A stretch of 64,000 nucleotides of DNA from Eucommia ulmoides (lineage: Eukaryota > Streptophyta > Magnoliopsida > Garryales > Eucommiaceae), in NCBI GenBank assembly GCA_016647705.1, contig CM028329.1, positions 15,401,910 through 15,465,909 of the forward strand, read 5' to 3'. The translations under genes were made by a program, and so were the position numbers. Positions 51,504-62,637 of this stretch are shown here, piece after piece. The first letter of the stretch is position 1. Every line of letters begins with the position of its first letter. Under the pieces are notes generated by a model. The model had not been told where the DNA came from and searched no databases. It saw nothing but the letters and a program-made list of their open reading frames with translations.

Positions 51504-51741
51504 AGGACTTAACACCGAAACACACACACACACACACACACAAAAAAAAAAGACTAGACTCCAATTCGCCGCAACATATGTAAACAAGTCAAATTACATA
51601 TGTATGTTTTAAAATAAAATGAGGAAAAATTTTGTATACATAAAAATGAAATAAACAAAATAAAAAATTAATTCCACATTAGACAATATAGAAAACAGAC
51701 CACAAAGTTTGTGATTCAAATTAATGCAACATCAAGGAATG
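51504..51741. other. Short AT-rich spacer with (CA)n
   Basis: Contains a (CA)n run at 51518-51541 followed by poly(A); nothing else recognised. Confidence 0.7.
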
Positions 51742-51746
51742 GATAC

Positions 51747-52823
51747 TGATGAGTGTAAAAATGGTCACCCAACGCAACCAATTGAAGACTGCCACATGTT
51801 CACAACTCCCCACAAAGATCAAGTTATGCCAAAGATCAAGTGTGAAGATTGCACCAAGCAGAGGAACTTCTCCATCTGTGACAACCACCCCAAAGGCCTC
51901 AACACACTTCAGGAAGAGCCGGCAGGCCATAACCAGGATGGGGAATCCCTTTCCATCTCGACATTCTCTACAACGGCGTTGTCCATCTTCGGGATCTATT
52001 TCGTGAAACTCCTCGAGTAAAGCCCCCCTTTCTCATCTCCAGCTATCCAAGAAGGGTAGGGCAGAAAGCTCTGCATAACCCTACCTTTCCGTCTTCGGCT
52101 ATCCAGGAAGGGCAAGAATCAGACTCCTCATCTCGGCTACAATAGGGTAGTGTCTTCCTCAGTTTATGGGCTGGCTAATTTCCCCAACCCTAAATATATC
52201 CTAAATATCTCCAAATATCTCCATAAATATCCCCAAAATATCCCAAAATATCTCTAAACATCCCCACAAATATTTCGAAACATCCCTAAATATCCCCAAA
52301 TTAAGAAGCTCCTTGGCACCCTCTCATTAGCTACTTGCCAAGTTGGTACATTGATGTGATATGGAGGAGACACTAATTCATGCTTAAGCCTTTAAGTTAA
52401 TCCACTCCTTGCCTATAAATAGGAGGGCATACAATTTCCCAAAGGTAGATGGATTTTGCTTACTCTTCTCGGCAACTTCTCTTTAAATCTTCCCCCATGT
52501 ATGTTGATTCTCATATTGAAGGGGACAAGCCGGGATCACTCGGCAAGTCCTTTGTGCAGGTTTCTAGGCACTCCCCATATCGGAACTGCCCTATCTCAAG
52601 CTTCAATTCACCTTTCCTCAAGTCTCAAGGTGTTCTATCCCTCGTTTTCTCAGCTCAAAAGGCTTTGGGGTCCATTTTTAATTCAGCCCCATCCCTTCTC
52701 AGTCAAAGACCTCTCCATAGATAAGAAGCTCCAGGGATTGAAAATCTCTATTCAAGACCTCTCTGACTCCACCAGCGCTGACCAAACCATACTGTTGAAA
52801 TCATCCAAAATCCGACATCAACA
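51747..52823 (+). mobile_element. Solo LTR of the Tat-lineage family
   Basis: 1,077 bp from TGATGAGTG to CATCAACA, with GATAC on both sides (51742-51746, 52824-52828). Homologous to the 14871-15932 LTR across its length, in opposite orientation. Features include repeated AAATATCCCCAAA/AAATATCTCCAAA words at 52190-52300, and TATAAATAGGAGG at 52421-52433, which is the likely LTR TATA box. No internal sequence on either side. Confidence 0.9.
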
Positions 52824-52828
52824 GATAC

Positions 52829-53217
52829 AATATTTTTCAAACTCAGTATCAATTTTCAAATGCAGAGCTTTCTATATTAATGTGAATGACATAGAGATGT
52901 AATTAAGATTTTTTTTCTAAAATCAAATTTTAGTAGCGACTTAAATAAAAATGATGAGCCATAAATATTCATTTTTCAAATCTAAATATATGATTCAAAT
53001 TTTGAAATACAAATTTGCTTAGGTTTAATATACCTCACCTAGTTTGAATTTATTTTCAGATGAAAATTTGAATAGCCGAAACCCATCCTCAACTAAATCT
53101 GGAACAATAGCGCATAGATCTAGAACGTTAGCCACGAATCGGGAAAAATAAGGCATTAACCAAAATAGCGCATAGTTCTGGAACATGGTACACCATTGGA
53201 TAGTTATAAAAAAATAA
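52829..53217. other. Unassigned AT-rich spacer
   Basis: Lies between the Tat solo LTR and the SIRE-like LTR. Holds a loosely repeated pair (AATAGCGCATAGATCTAGAAC at 53107-53127, cut here for description; AATAGCGCATAGTTCTGGAAC near 53165). No coding content. Confidence 0.5.
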
Positions 53218-55278
53218 AGTGAATTCCTATCTTTAAACACTTAAATATTCTAATAATTAATTTAATCCTAAATTAATTATTATCATTATATAGCAACGGA
53301 TAAGTATGTAAATCTAGGTGCACACCCAAACAACAAGAAATAAAGAAAATCAACAATGCAGTACACCACAATATATCTTAGTTCACCAAGCTAACCTTGG
53401 CTAATCTAATCCTTCGAGTCCCATAGAGATTCGCACCCACTAGACCACTAGATTCTTTTTACCAGTAAGGATGAAACCATTAATATTCACTCAATTTTAA
53501 TTCTAATCAGGAAGAATCACGCCTAACTCTTTTCCAAGGAAAAAGTAACCCAACCTTTTTGTATTCTAGGTAAAGATTAAACCTCAATCTCTTTACCAGA
53601 AAAGATTGAAACCTTTGCTACCCCCGACGAAATACTCCCAACAGTATCTAATCTGCACAAACTCACCAATTACAAAAATCGATAAGTTTCTTCCCACTCG
53701 GAGCTTCTATCACCTCAAATTAATTTCAACTCAATTAATGTCCCGATAATTACTAGTGATAGAATTTATGTGAGGAATACAATATCTGATTATATTAAGT
53801 GTGAGTAACACAAAATTAATTAATCATAAAAATCGTTTTAAAAAGAATTTTTATGCTCTTAAAGTTTGAAAACGATTTTACTACGGTCTTATCAACCAAG
53901 CAAATAGAATAATATCAAATCAAAATAAGAAATAATAGCTTGGAAAGATCTCACCAGGATACCACCGAAAGAATGAAAATAAAATCGCTAGACAGCTTAG
54001 ATCGATGACGCCAAAACACTTAGTACTTTTTCTTAAGAACTTTTCTCACAAAATGATCTCACAATAATCTCTCAATATAATCTCAGAATAATCACTCTTA
54101 GAAATCTCATGAACTGAAAGTTATTCATAGATATGATATATTGATATGTGAAAAGTGCAGGTCTATATAAACTAATTTGAAACATGCCTTCTAATGGCTA
54201 GCTCCCACAATATATGACACGTAAATGCACATTACACCCCATATATCAATATCATTTAACCCTGGTCCAATTCAATTAAATATGGCTTTCAAAACATTCA
54301 ATTAAGCCCCCCACATAATTCTCAATCTCAAATTAAACTAGATATGAAGTATTAAATGTACCAATTTGAGAAACACTTTAATTTCACGTACTATATCTAT
54401 AAGAATAGCCAAATAACAGTAATATATCTATAATATTTCAAATTCCCAGAATATTTGCAAAATATCAGCCAAAACATGGCTAGTAACGGATCAGATCCCG
54501 AAAATCCTCAAAATTTAAAACAGCTTAGTCAGTTGATCGATCATAGGCCATCAGTCGACCGATTGTTTCTGGTTGTAGCCCAATCCATTTCTCAAACAAC
54601 AGTCGGTTGACCGATCCCCCATGGATCGGTTGACTGATCAATTCAGGATCCTTCTCTAGCCCAGTTTTTGGCCCTGATTAGTTAACCGATCATCGATGGT
54701 CGGTTGACCGATCGATACAAAGAGCTCACCTTTCGGCCATCACTTGACCGCTGGATTTAGAGACTCTTCAATTCTCCAGCCCTTACCCATCTATTGACCA
54801 ATCCTTTTTGGTCGGTTGACCGATTGCTGCTAGAACAACTTCTCCTTAAATTATTTCAACTCCATTCTTCGACGTTTTTAACCCTTTAACCAAATTTTTT
54901 TCTCAGTTAACTAAATTGACACTATTAAACAATTTTAAATACTAATCTTGCTTAGGTGAATTTTTCTTTTTCAATTTCTTATTGGAGCAAATAATTTAAC
55001 TTAATTAGGGCCTTAATATAAACACACAAAAATATAAATCATTTAATTTGTGTCTTGTATGATCCTAATCGGGATACATTAAGAGTAAAATAGATTTAAG
55101 TTGTTTTTACCTAGATTCTTCAGAATCTTCAATCTCTTAATGTCCGTCTCTACATCATTCACAATTACGTCATGATATTATCTTGATTGGAACTCTTTAA
55201 ACTGAAACACTTAATAAAAACGTTAGTTCCACCAAAAAGATCAACACTTAATTGTCTATCAAATTCTCAGGATCAACA
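53218..55278 (-). mobile_element. 3' LTR of SIRE-like element C (subtype B)
   Basis: In element orientation it begins TGTTGATCC at 55278, with the purine tract AAAAAGGGGAAGAT directly before it (55279-55292). It parallels 15933-17999. The palindrome cluster GGTCGGTTGACCGATC lies at 54520-54830. The far end near 53218 lacks the GGCCAACA terminus seen in the sister LTRs, so that side is shortened. Its internal region continues to the right edge of the window. Confidence 0.82.
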
Positions 55279-56800
55279 ATCTTCCCCTTTTTGATGATGA
55301 CAATTAACTTTGATATTTTCTTCAAAATAAGAATGTAATCATGCTCCCTCTAAATCCGAGGACAGGTTTTTTTTTAACTCGTTAAAGCACAATCATGAAA
55401 AATAATTTAAAAACTTTTCAGATATTCAATGAAGCACAAAATATGATCAAACAATTAACATATTCGATAATACAACATGATCATAACAATACTAAACTCC
55501 CCCTATATCAGTGCAATGCGTAGGTGAACAAATCCTAAACATTAACTAACTCGTTTTAAGCACAAGCATAGTTTCTCCTTTATATCTTTCCCTTAATCGG
55601 TCAATTCAATTCACTAAACATCAAACACACTCTCCCCCTTTGTTATCTCAAAAAGTGGGGAAGGGGAACCAAAACCATTATATCCCAATAAAATGTTTTA
55701 AAATACATTAACTCTTTAAAGCATATAAAAAACACATCATCTTGTAAATAACTTTTGAAAACATATCAACTCTTTAATTTTTCAATAAAAACATTTTTCA
55801 GAAGTATTTTATTAAATAAGAGAACAAAATCATCTTTTAAGCTCAAAAACCATTTTTAATTTTTTAAATTATATGTGGATCATCATAGAGATAAATATTT
55901 AGCAAAATATGACCAAGTCTAGTCAAACCATCAAAATCCACAAACTCCTTAGTTAAATTCCACACAATCCTAAATTAATTATTACTAACCAAAATATTAA
56001 GGAGGGACATATTCAAATGACATAACCAAACTGAGAAAGATAGAAGATGAGCTATTGAGGACCTTGTCCAATAAATAGATAATATGGTCGTAATGGACTG
56101 GTCGCAGGCTGCTGCGGATACTGAACAACTAGATAGACATTCAAACTTGATGGCATTTGTTGATAATATGGAATTGATGGCCCTGCCCCTCATGGCCCAA
56201 CCCCCGATGGCCTTGCTCATGATAGTCCAGCTGTAGAGAGTCTTCCAAAGGACTGTTGTGCTCCAAATGTAGTATGTCTGTTGTAATATTGTTGTGCACT
56301 AAACTGTTGTTGGGTTGCGTATTGTGAGATCTTCATAAACTGGAACATTTCATTCATGTTGCCTGTAATTCTCTTGAATCCTACCTCCGTGATGTCCATG
56401 ATTCACCCATATCCACTGTTCATGTTCACATTCATCTTAGCCATACTGCTCTCTAGCCCAGTCATCCGGTAATCAATCATGTCTGTATGTACCCGGAGAT
56501 CATCAACCTCATCTCGAAGCAAATCCATCTTCTAATCTGGGCTCAATTCTTCCTCATCGTCTTCATCTTCTTCTTCTTTCTCAACCACCATTCTTTGTCT
56601 TTTCTCGCTCCTTTTTTTCACCCATCGGTCCTTCTTATACTTATACCCCATCAGCACAATATTACCCATGTTTATCCATCCCGGTATAACCGAGAAGAAT
56701 TTATCTTCATCAGGGTCAGTTTCCACTCCGAAGTGGTTAAACACTCTTTGAAGCATATCGGCAAAGGATAACACTCTAGAGGGTTTTTGTAGATGATAGT
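55279..56800 (-). mobile_element. Internal region of SIRE-like element C, part next to 3' LTR
   Basis: Parallels 21549-22900 of element A, for example the GTGCAATGCGTAGGTGAACAAA word at 55510-55531 shortened to its core GTGCAATGC. The minus-strand open stretch 56532-56861 gives LPIYTKSVYLRA...NPSRVL-type sequence (KPSRVLSFADMLQRVFNHFGVETD) followed by a basic then acidic tail (KKRSEKRQRM, EEEDEDDEEE). This is the second-ORF domain. The Athila-like copy 4 splits this ORF at 56800/62633. Confidence 0.75.
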
Positions 56801-57107
56801 TGGTAGCACGTAAATACACCGATTTAGTATAGATCGGGAGAGTTAGGGTTATCGTGTCCACAGGGATTGGTTTTGACTATTATTGAGTACCGTGTTTGTC
56901 ATGACCTAACTTTATCTAGGCGAAAATAAATCTGTTTAAAATTAATAATACTAATACTAAGTTAATTAATCTAATTAAATTAACTATACTAATACTATTA
57001 TGAGATGTTTAGGGAAAGTATTGCCTAGGGATTAACTTTTGTTTACAAAAACATGTTTGGTCTCGTTTTAGTTTACGTTAACAGTGTTCGACTTATCTGA
57101 CAATCTC

Positions 57108-57480
57108 AGTTCGTAAACTCCCCTGCCACCTCTCCCGAGTGTAAGACGAGGGATATAACGCGACTTTGTATCAACGAAGAAGTCCCCCTTAACGTCTTAA
57201 CAACCCTAAGTCATGTGAGTCTCGCCCCAACGTCATTGATTGCACATAATCCAACTCTCGATCGGGTCATTGAATTGTCGCGTTGTGTTTACCCTATCGA
57301 CAATCTCAGTTCTAAAACTCTCCCGCCACCTCTGCCGAGTGTAAGACGGGGGAATACATGACTTCGAGTCAATAAAGAAGTCCCCCTCAACATCCTAACA
57401 ACTCTAGGTCACGTGAGTCTTGCCCCAACGTCATCGATTATATACAATCCAACTCCCTCACGGGTTATTGGATCGCGACG
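57108..57480 (-). repeat. Twofold LTR-internal tandem repeat of about 190 bp
   Basis: Two blocks starting CGACAATCTCAGTTC (57109, 57298) each contain CCACCTCT.CCGAGTGTAAGACG, AAGTCCCCCT and the CCCCAACGTCAT word. The same duplication is present at 61380-61770 and 1620-1995, so it predates the split of these copies. A more diverged counterpart (CACTCGGGAGAGG) is in the plus-strand copies at 5530-5740 and 9650-9860. Confidence 0.8.
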
Positions 57481-57964
57481 TTCATTTATTCTAGTCCGAA
57501 TTCGGGATTTGTCAAACCCCATATTCTTATAACATCATTCTAAGAATGATAAACAAACAATACGTCATACACAATCAAAATAACAAAGAACATCCGCAAA
57601 CGAAACACAAACTCAACAAAACAACATTTTCATAAATTACATTAATCCCTAGACAAAAACCCGTTTAGCTCATGGCCATAGCCATACAATGAAAACTATG
57701 CTAAACATACTCAAACAACAATCCTAAGTTAAGAAATAAAAGAATGAACAAGAGAAACTTAGCCTAATCTGAAGATTTATCGCTAAAAATATTTCGAGAT
57801 CGTTCCCCCTTCTTGGAAATATGATCTTCTCCTTAGGATTTGAATGAGCACTCCCAAAACCTCTCCCTAAAATATACTAAGTCTATAGGGCTCTAATAGC
57901 CGGAGGAGAGGATAGGAAGGGGTATAAATAGGGAAAATATCCTAAAAATATCTAAATCTGGTGC

Positions 57965-58195
57965 AGAGTGATGGCCTAGGCAATGGGATTCATCGCCTAG
58001 GCGGTGGGTATGTCGGTTCAATGATCGCCTAGGCGGTGGCTTTATCGCCTAAGCGGTAGAATAGTGATCCAAGTCTCTGCATTTTGATAGCCTAAGCGGT
58101 GATTTCACCGCCTAGGCGGTGAAACTGCAATGAATTTAGGCTTGGCTCTGTACTTTGACTGCCACGGTGGTAGTTTGGTCACCGTGGCGGTGGGC
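57965..58195. repeat. Palindrome cluster, CCTAGG core (Athila-like copy 4, 3' LTR)
   Basis: At least six GCCTAGGCGGTG or CACCGCCTAGGCGGTG-type units, for example at 58027-58038 and 58107-58122. The partner LTR has the same cluster at 62265-62415. Confidence 0.85.
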
Positions 58196-60394
58196 TTTTT
58201 CTCAGAATTTCGCCTCTGAGCTTGTTTTTCTACTGTTCTTCCACCGTTCTCGATCCGATATCATCGTTTAGCATCTGTTTTCATACCGTTTCACCCTACA
58301 GACCTGATTTAGTACAAAAAGAATAAAAATACATTAAAATATATTAAAACGTAATAAACGTGCTAAAAAACTAACAATTTCGGTTTAGAAATATATAAGT
58401 AATTTACACCTATCAAATACCCCTAAATTCAGAATTTTGCTAGTCCATGAGAAAAACACCCACACAATAAAAGAAAATATAAAAACTAAAAACCAAAAAT
58501 GAAAAAACACGAAAAAAAAAAAAATATGTGCAAGTTTTGAGTATCATCTATCGGCCAAACGAAATATCCCTCATCGACCCCCAATCCTATCGAGTTCAGG
58601 CATAAAAACACACCATATAGTGTTCTAGAATTTCTTCAACATTTATAACAGTAAGCACTGTTATAGATCCTACTAAGGTGTGAGTGTGTTTAAAACTCAA
58701 ATATATAACTGTCCGTTAATTGGATTGGATTATTCACCATATAAGCACATGACAGAAAAAGCCTGAAGGTATAGGTAATCCATAGGCTTGACCCAGGATC
58801 TATTCTCCACTAATGTAGGCTCGAAAGTTCAAAAAGATCAATAGGTCTTGGTTCAGTTAGAAAATGGGTTAACGTTGTTAACTTAACGTTATCCAAGGCA
58901 CATCACTTGGCACACTCATACTCGAAACCCCATAGTTAAATTAAAACAACCCTGAACAATCTATTAAGACCGTCGTACTCACTTTTCAAAAAGAAACGGA
59001 AAATAAAAACCGTATGTACACTTGATTCTTTTTCTTTTCTTTTTCAACAAAACACACCCCCAAACTTATTTGATTGTTACAATTGAAGCGGTGTGTGAAA
59101 TACAAACAAAAAATGATAAGTGAGTACTCGAATACCGAAGCAATATAAAGTTCGCCCTAACCCAACCGCTAACTTCAAGTAGCATTTGCAATCTACTAGC
59201 TTGATTCTCTCAGATTGTTCCTTCAGTTTAGCGATGTAGGTTTAGAAAGAAGTTTTATCGGTCAAATGGTATTTGTTAAGTGTTAAGAATTGAAACGGCT
59301 ATTATGCTTCCATAGGGTAACGAGGGATAAACATTTTACAAGGCTGGGTTAAAAAGGCTCAAGCGAGAAAATGAATGCCTAAATCATATCTTTCGAACAA
59401 CCTCACCTAGGATTTCGCCTCGAATTTCTCCCAGATCAAGTTCTAGAAACCCTAATGTCATAAATTTAGGTGATAGATAATCATTTTCAAATCAATTAGA
59501 CGGTTATATAATGAGTTTACATGCTCGTGCAAGTAGGATCTATAATAACTACTACTGAAACATAACATTGAGCACACAGAACATACATGCATGTGTTTTA
59601 TGCTCGACCTCAATAAACAACCAAGGGACAGACTCATCATTGGGTAATGGCCCAGATGACGTCAAAACTCAGCACATACACAAAACTATCCTAAACAGAC
59701 ATGCGCACGTAGAAATAATAAAATATACTAACTAAAATATACTAAAAACATACTACACATTACACCTGACTCAAACAGGCAATAATCACAACAACCCTAT
59801 CAACGATCCCAATGACAGTTTATAGCACGATAATGAAGACAGGGGTGTAGAACATGTACCTGGGAGGCGAGAGACTCTCACCTCTGAATCAAATCGGATA
59901 TGACGGATCTAATTTATTTTTTTCCTTGGGTTGCCACCCAAGAAGCACTTGGTTTATGGTCGTCAGCCCGACACGCCGAAGTGCTTGTCAAAGAGTGGCT
60001 TTCACCCGTAGTACGTGTCAAATAACACCACGTATGGGTCTTGGTTCAGAACGCCATCAAGCTTGGCGAGATATGGCTCTGATCAGCTCAAGCTTTCAAC
60101 AGAATGTGCCACCTGCTCATGTACTTGGTGGGCATGGAAGAACGTTGCTAATGACAGTGAAGGACAGGTGAGCCACATCGGATGCTCATAAATATGATCG
60201 TCTGGAATCGATGGTGTCATCACGATTTGGATCTCCAATGGTGACGAATCACAATCGTCGATCTAGGTTTGGGTTCCTGGATCATTTGAATAAGCATAGT
60301 TAAACTCTCTCAAGCTCCTTCCGCTCGTTTCCGGCTCCTCGTGGTGACTTTCACTGAATGTGGCTTGTGAATCTCCGAGTGCCACCATGTTTGA

Positions 60395-60823
60395 CTAGGC
60401 CTCAATCCAGCAGGTGAGTTGACCGATTTGCATCTGAAGAGAAGTTACGGTCGCATCGATTTCAGTGCAAATCGTCTCATTATTGTTGAGACGATCCTCG
60501 TGCTCATTTAGCCGATCATTTATCTCCCTCCAAAATGTCTGAGTTTCCCTAATAAAATCAGCTAGTATTTCCTCCAAGCAGAGGGAAGACTCAACGTACT
60601 GGTCTGGAGTGTCAATCCATGGCGCCGTAGAATTGAAACTCTGATAATTAAAGGCTGCCATGTCTTCCGACAACCAATAGGCTTTGTCCACGGTTAGTTG
60701 GTCCAAAGTAGTAGTACCAAGTCCTCCTTCTACCCACATTCTGGTTGCGGCTTGTAACCCGTTGAGGAAATGGAAAAGTTGACACTTCGTCGGGAGGCTA
60801 TGGTTCGGAAACCGGAGTAGCAA
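60395..60823 (-). mobile_element. gag-like frame of Athila-like copy 4
   Basis: 142-codon open stretch: FHFLNGLQAATRMWVEGG...VDKAYWLSEDMAAFNYQSFN corresponds to the capsid C-terminal region of Athila gag (FYNGL..TR..VD...GG....EA..L.EEMA.NNYQW). It is followed by a coiled coil (LEEILADFIRETQTFWREINDRLNEHEDRLNN) ending QIGQL, the usual Athila gag tail. No zinc knuckle and no protease follow. Confidence 0.8.
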
Positions 60824-62637
60824 TTCCTTGTATCGATTCCAAGCACTATGAAACAGCTCGAAATCTCATTGAAAGAATTGCATCAATACTTGTTGATCTA
60901 ACATCGTCAAGTACCCTACAAGAGAAAAGAAAAAATAAAAACTACAAAGAAAAAATTATAAACAAAAGAAATTCCTAAAGTAAAATTTGGTCATTTACTC
61001 ACAATATCAATAATAACCAAATCCACCAATACCCGACAATGGCGCCAAAAACTTGGTAGCGCATAAATACGCCGCTACTTTCACTTGTAAGTATACGAGG
61101 TCAAGTTTTAGGATAGATCGGGAAAGTTAGGGTTATCGTGTCCACTGGGATTGGTTTTGATTATTATTGAGTACCGTGTTTGTCATAACCTACCTTTATC
61201 TAGGAGAAAATAAATGTGTTTAAAATTAATAATATTAATACTAAGTTAATTAATCTAATTAAATTAACTATACTAATACTATTATGAGATGTTTAGGGAA
61301 AGTATTGCCTAGGGATTAACTTTTGTTTACAAAAACGTGTTTCGTCTCGTTTTAGTTTACGTAAATGGCACTCCACTTATCCGACAATCTTAGTTCGTAA
61401 ACTCCCCCGCCACTTCTCCCGAGTGTAAGACGAGGGATATAACGCGATTTCATGTCAACAAATAAGTCCCCCTCAACGTCTTAACAACCCAAGATCATGT
61501 GAGTCTTGCCCCAACGTCATTGATTGCACACAATCCAACTCCCGACCGGGTCATTGAATCGTCATGTTGTGTTTACCCTATAAACAATCTCAGATCTCAA
61601 ACTCCCCCGCCACCTCTCCCGAGTATAAGACGGGGGAATACATGACTTCGAGTCAACAAACAAGTCCCTCTCAATGTCTTAACGATCCTAGGTCACGTGA
61701 GTCTTGCCCCAACATCATCGATTGTACACAATCCAACTCCCTCACGGGTTATTGGATCGTGTCGTTCATTTATTCTAGTCCTAATCCGGGATTTGTCAAA
61801 CCCCGTATTCACATAACATCATTCTAAGCATGATAAACAAACAATACAGCATACACAATCAAAATAACGAAGAACATCCGCAAACAAAACACAAACTCAA
61901 CAAAACAACATTTTCATAAATTACATTAATCCCTAGACAAAAACCCGTTTAGCTCATGGTCATAGCTGGTTATACAATGAAAACTAAGCTAAACATGTTC
62001 AAACAACAATCCTAAGTTAAAAAATAAAAGAAGAAACAAGAGAAACTTAGCCTAGTCCAAAGATTTATCAGTAAAAATGTTTGGAGATCGCTCCCCCTTC
62101 TTGGCAACGTGATCTTCTCCTTAGGATTTGAATGAGCACTCTTAAAACCTTTCTCTAAAATATACTAAGTCTATTAGGGCTCTAATGGCCGGAGGAGAGG
62201 AGAAGAAGAGGTATAAATAGGAAAAATATCCTAAAAATATCTAAAATCTGGTACAGAGTGACAGCCTAGGCGGTGGGTATGTCAGTTCAGTGATCGCCTA
62301 GGCAGTGGAATAGTAATCCAAGTCTCTGCATTCAGATGGCCTAGGCTATGAAACTGCAGTGAGTTTAGGTTTGGCTCTGTACTTTGACCGCTGCGACGGT
62401 GGTTTGGTACTGCGGCGGTGGGCTTCTTCTCATAATTTTGCCTCCAAGCTTATTTTTCCACTGTTCTCAATCCGATATCATCGTTTAGCATCCATTTTTA
62501 CTTCGTTTCACCCCACACACCTGATTTAGCACAAAAAGAATAAAAACACATTAAAATATATTAAAACATAATAAACGTACTCAAAAATTAATAATTTCGG
62601 TTTGGAAATATATAGGTAATTTACACCTATCAATAGT

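Larger units (their letters stand above)
56801..62632 (-). mobile_element. Athila-like non-autonomous LTR element (copy 4), both LTRs and TSD
   Basis: 5,832 bp flanked by ATAGT (56796-56800, 62633-62637). LTRs 56801-58415 (3', 1,615 bp) and 61054-62632 (5', 1,579 bp) differ at only about 4-5% over 250 bp compared by eye, so it is the youngest element here. Primer-binding site TGGCGCCATTGTCGGGTA at 61029-61046 (minus). Internal 2.6 kb carries a gag reading frame and a tail but no pol. Inserted in the second ORF of SIRE-like element C. It needs helper proteins from an autonomous relative if it ever moved; the single gag stretch looks mostly whole. Confidence 0.92.

Noticed and set aside
50788-51564. 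A 258-codon minus-strand open frame, the second longest in the window
   Set aside because: It spans the Harbinger derivative, its poly-T run and a (CA)n repeat (giving poly-Lys and CVCVCV runs), crosses the element's right terminus, and has no recognisable domain.
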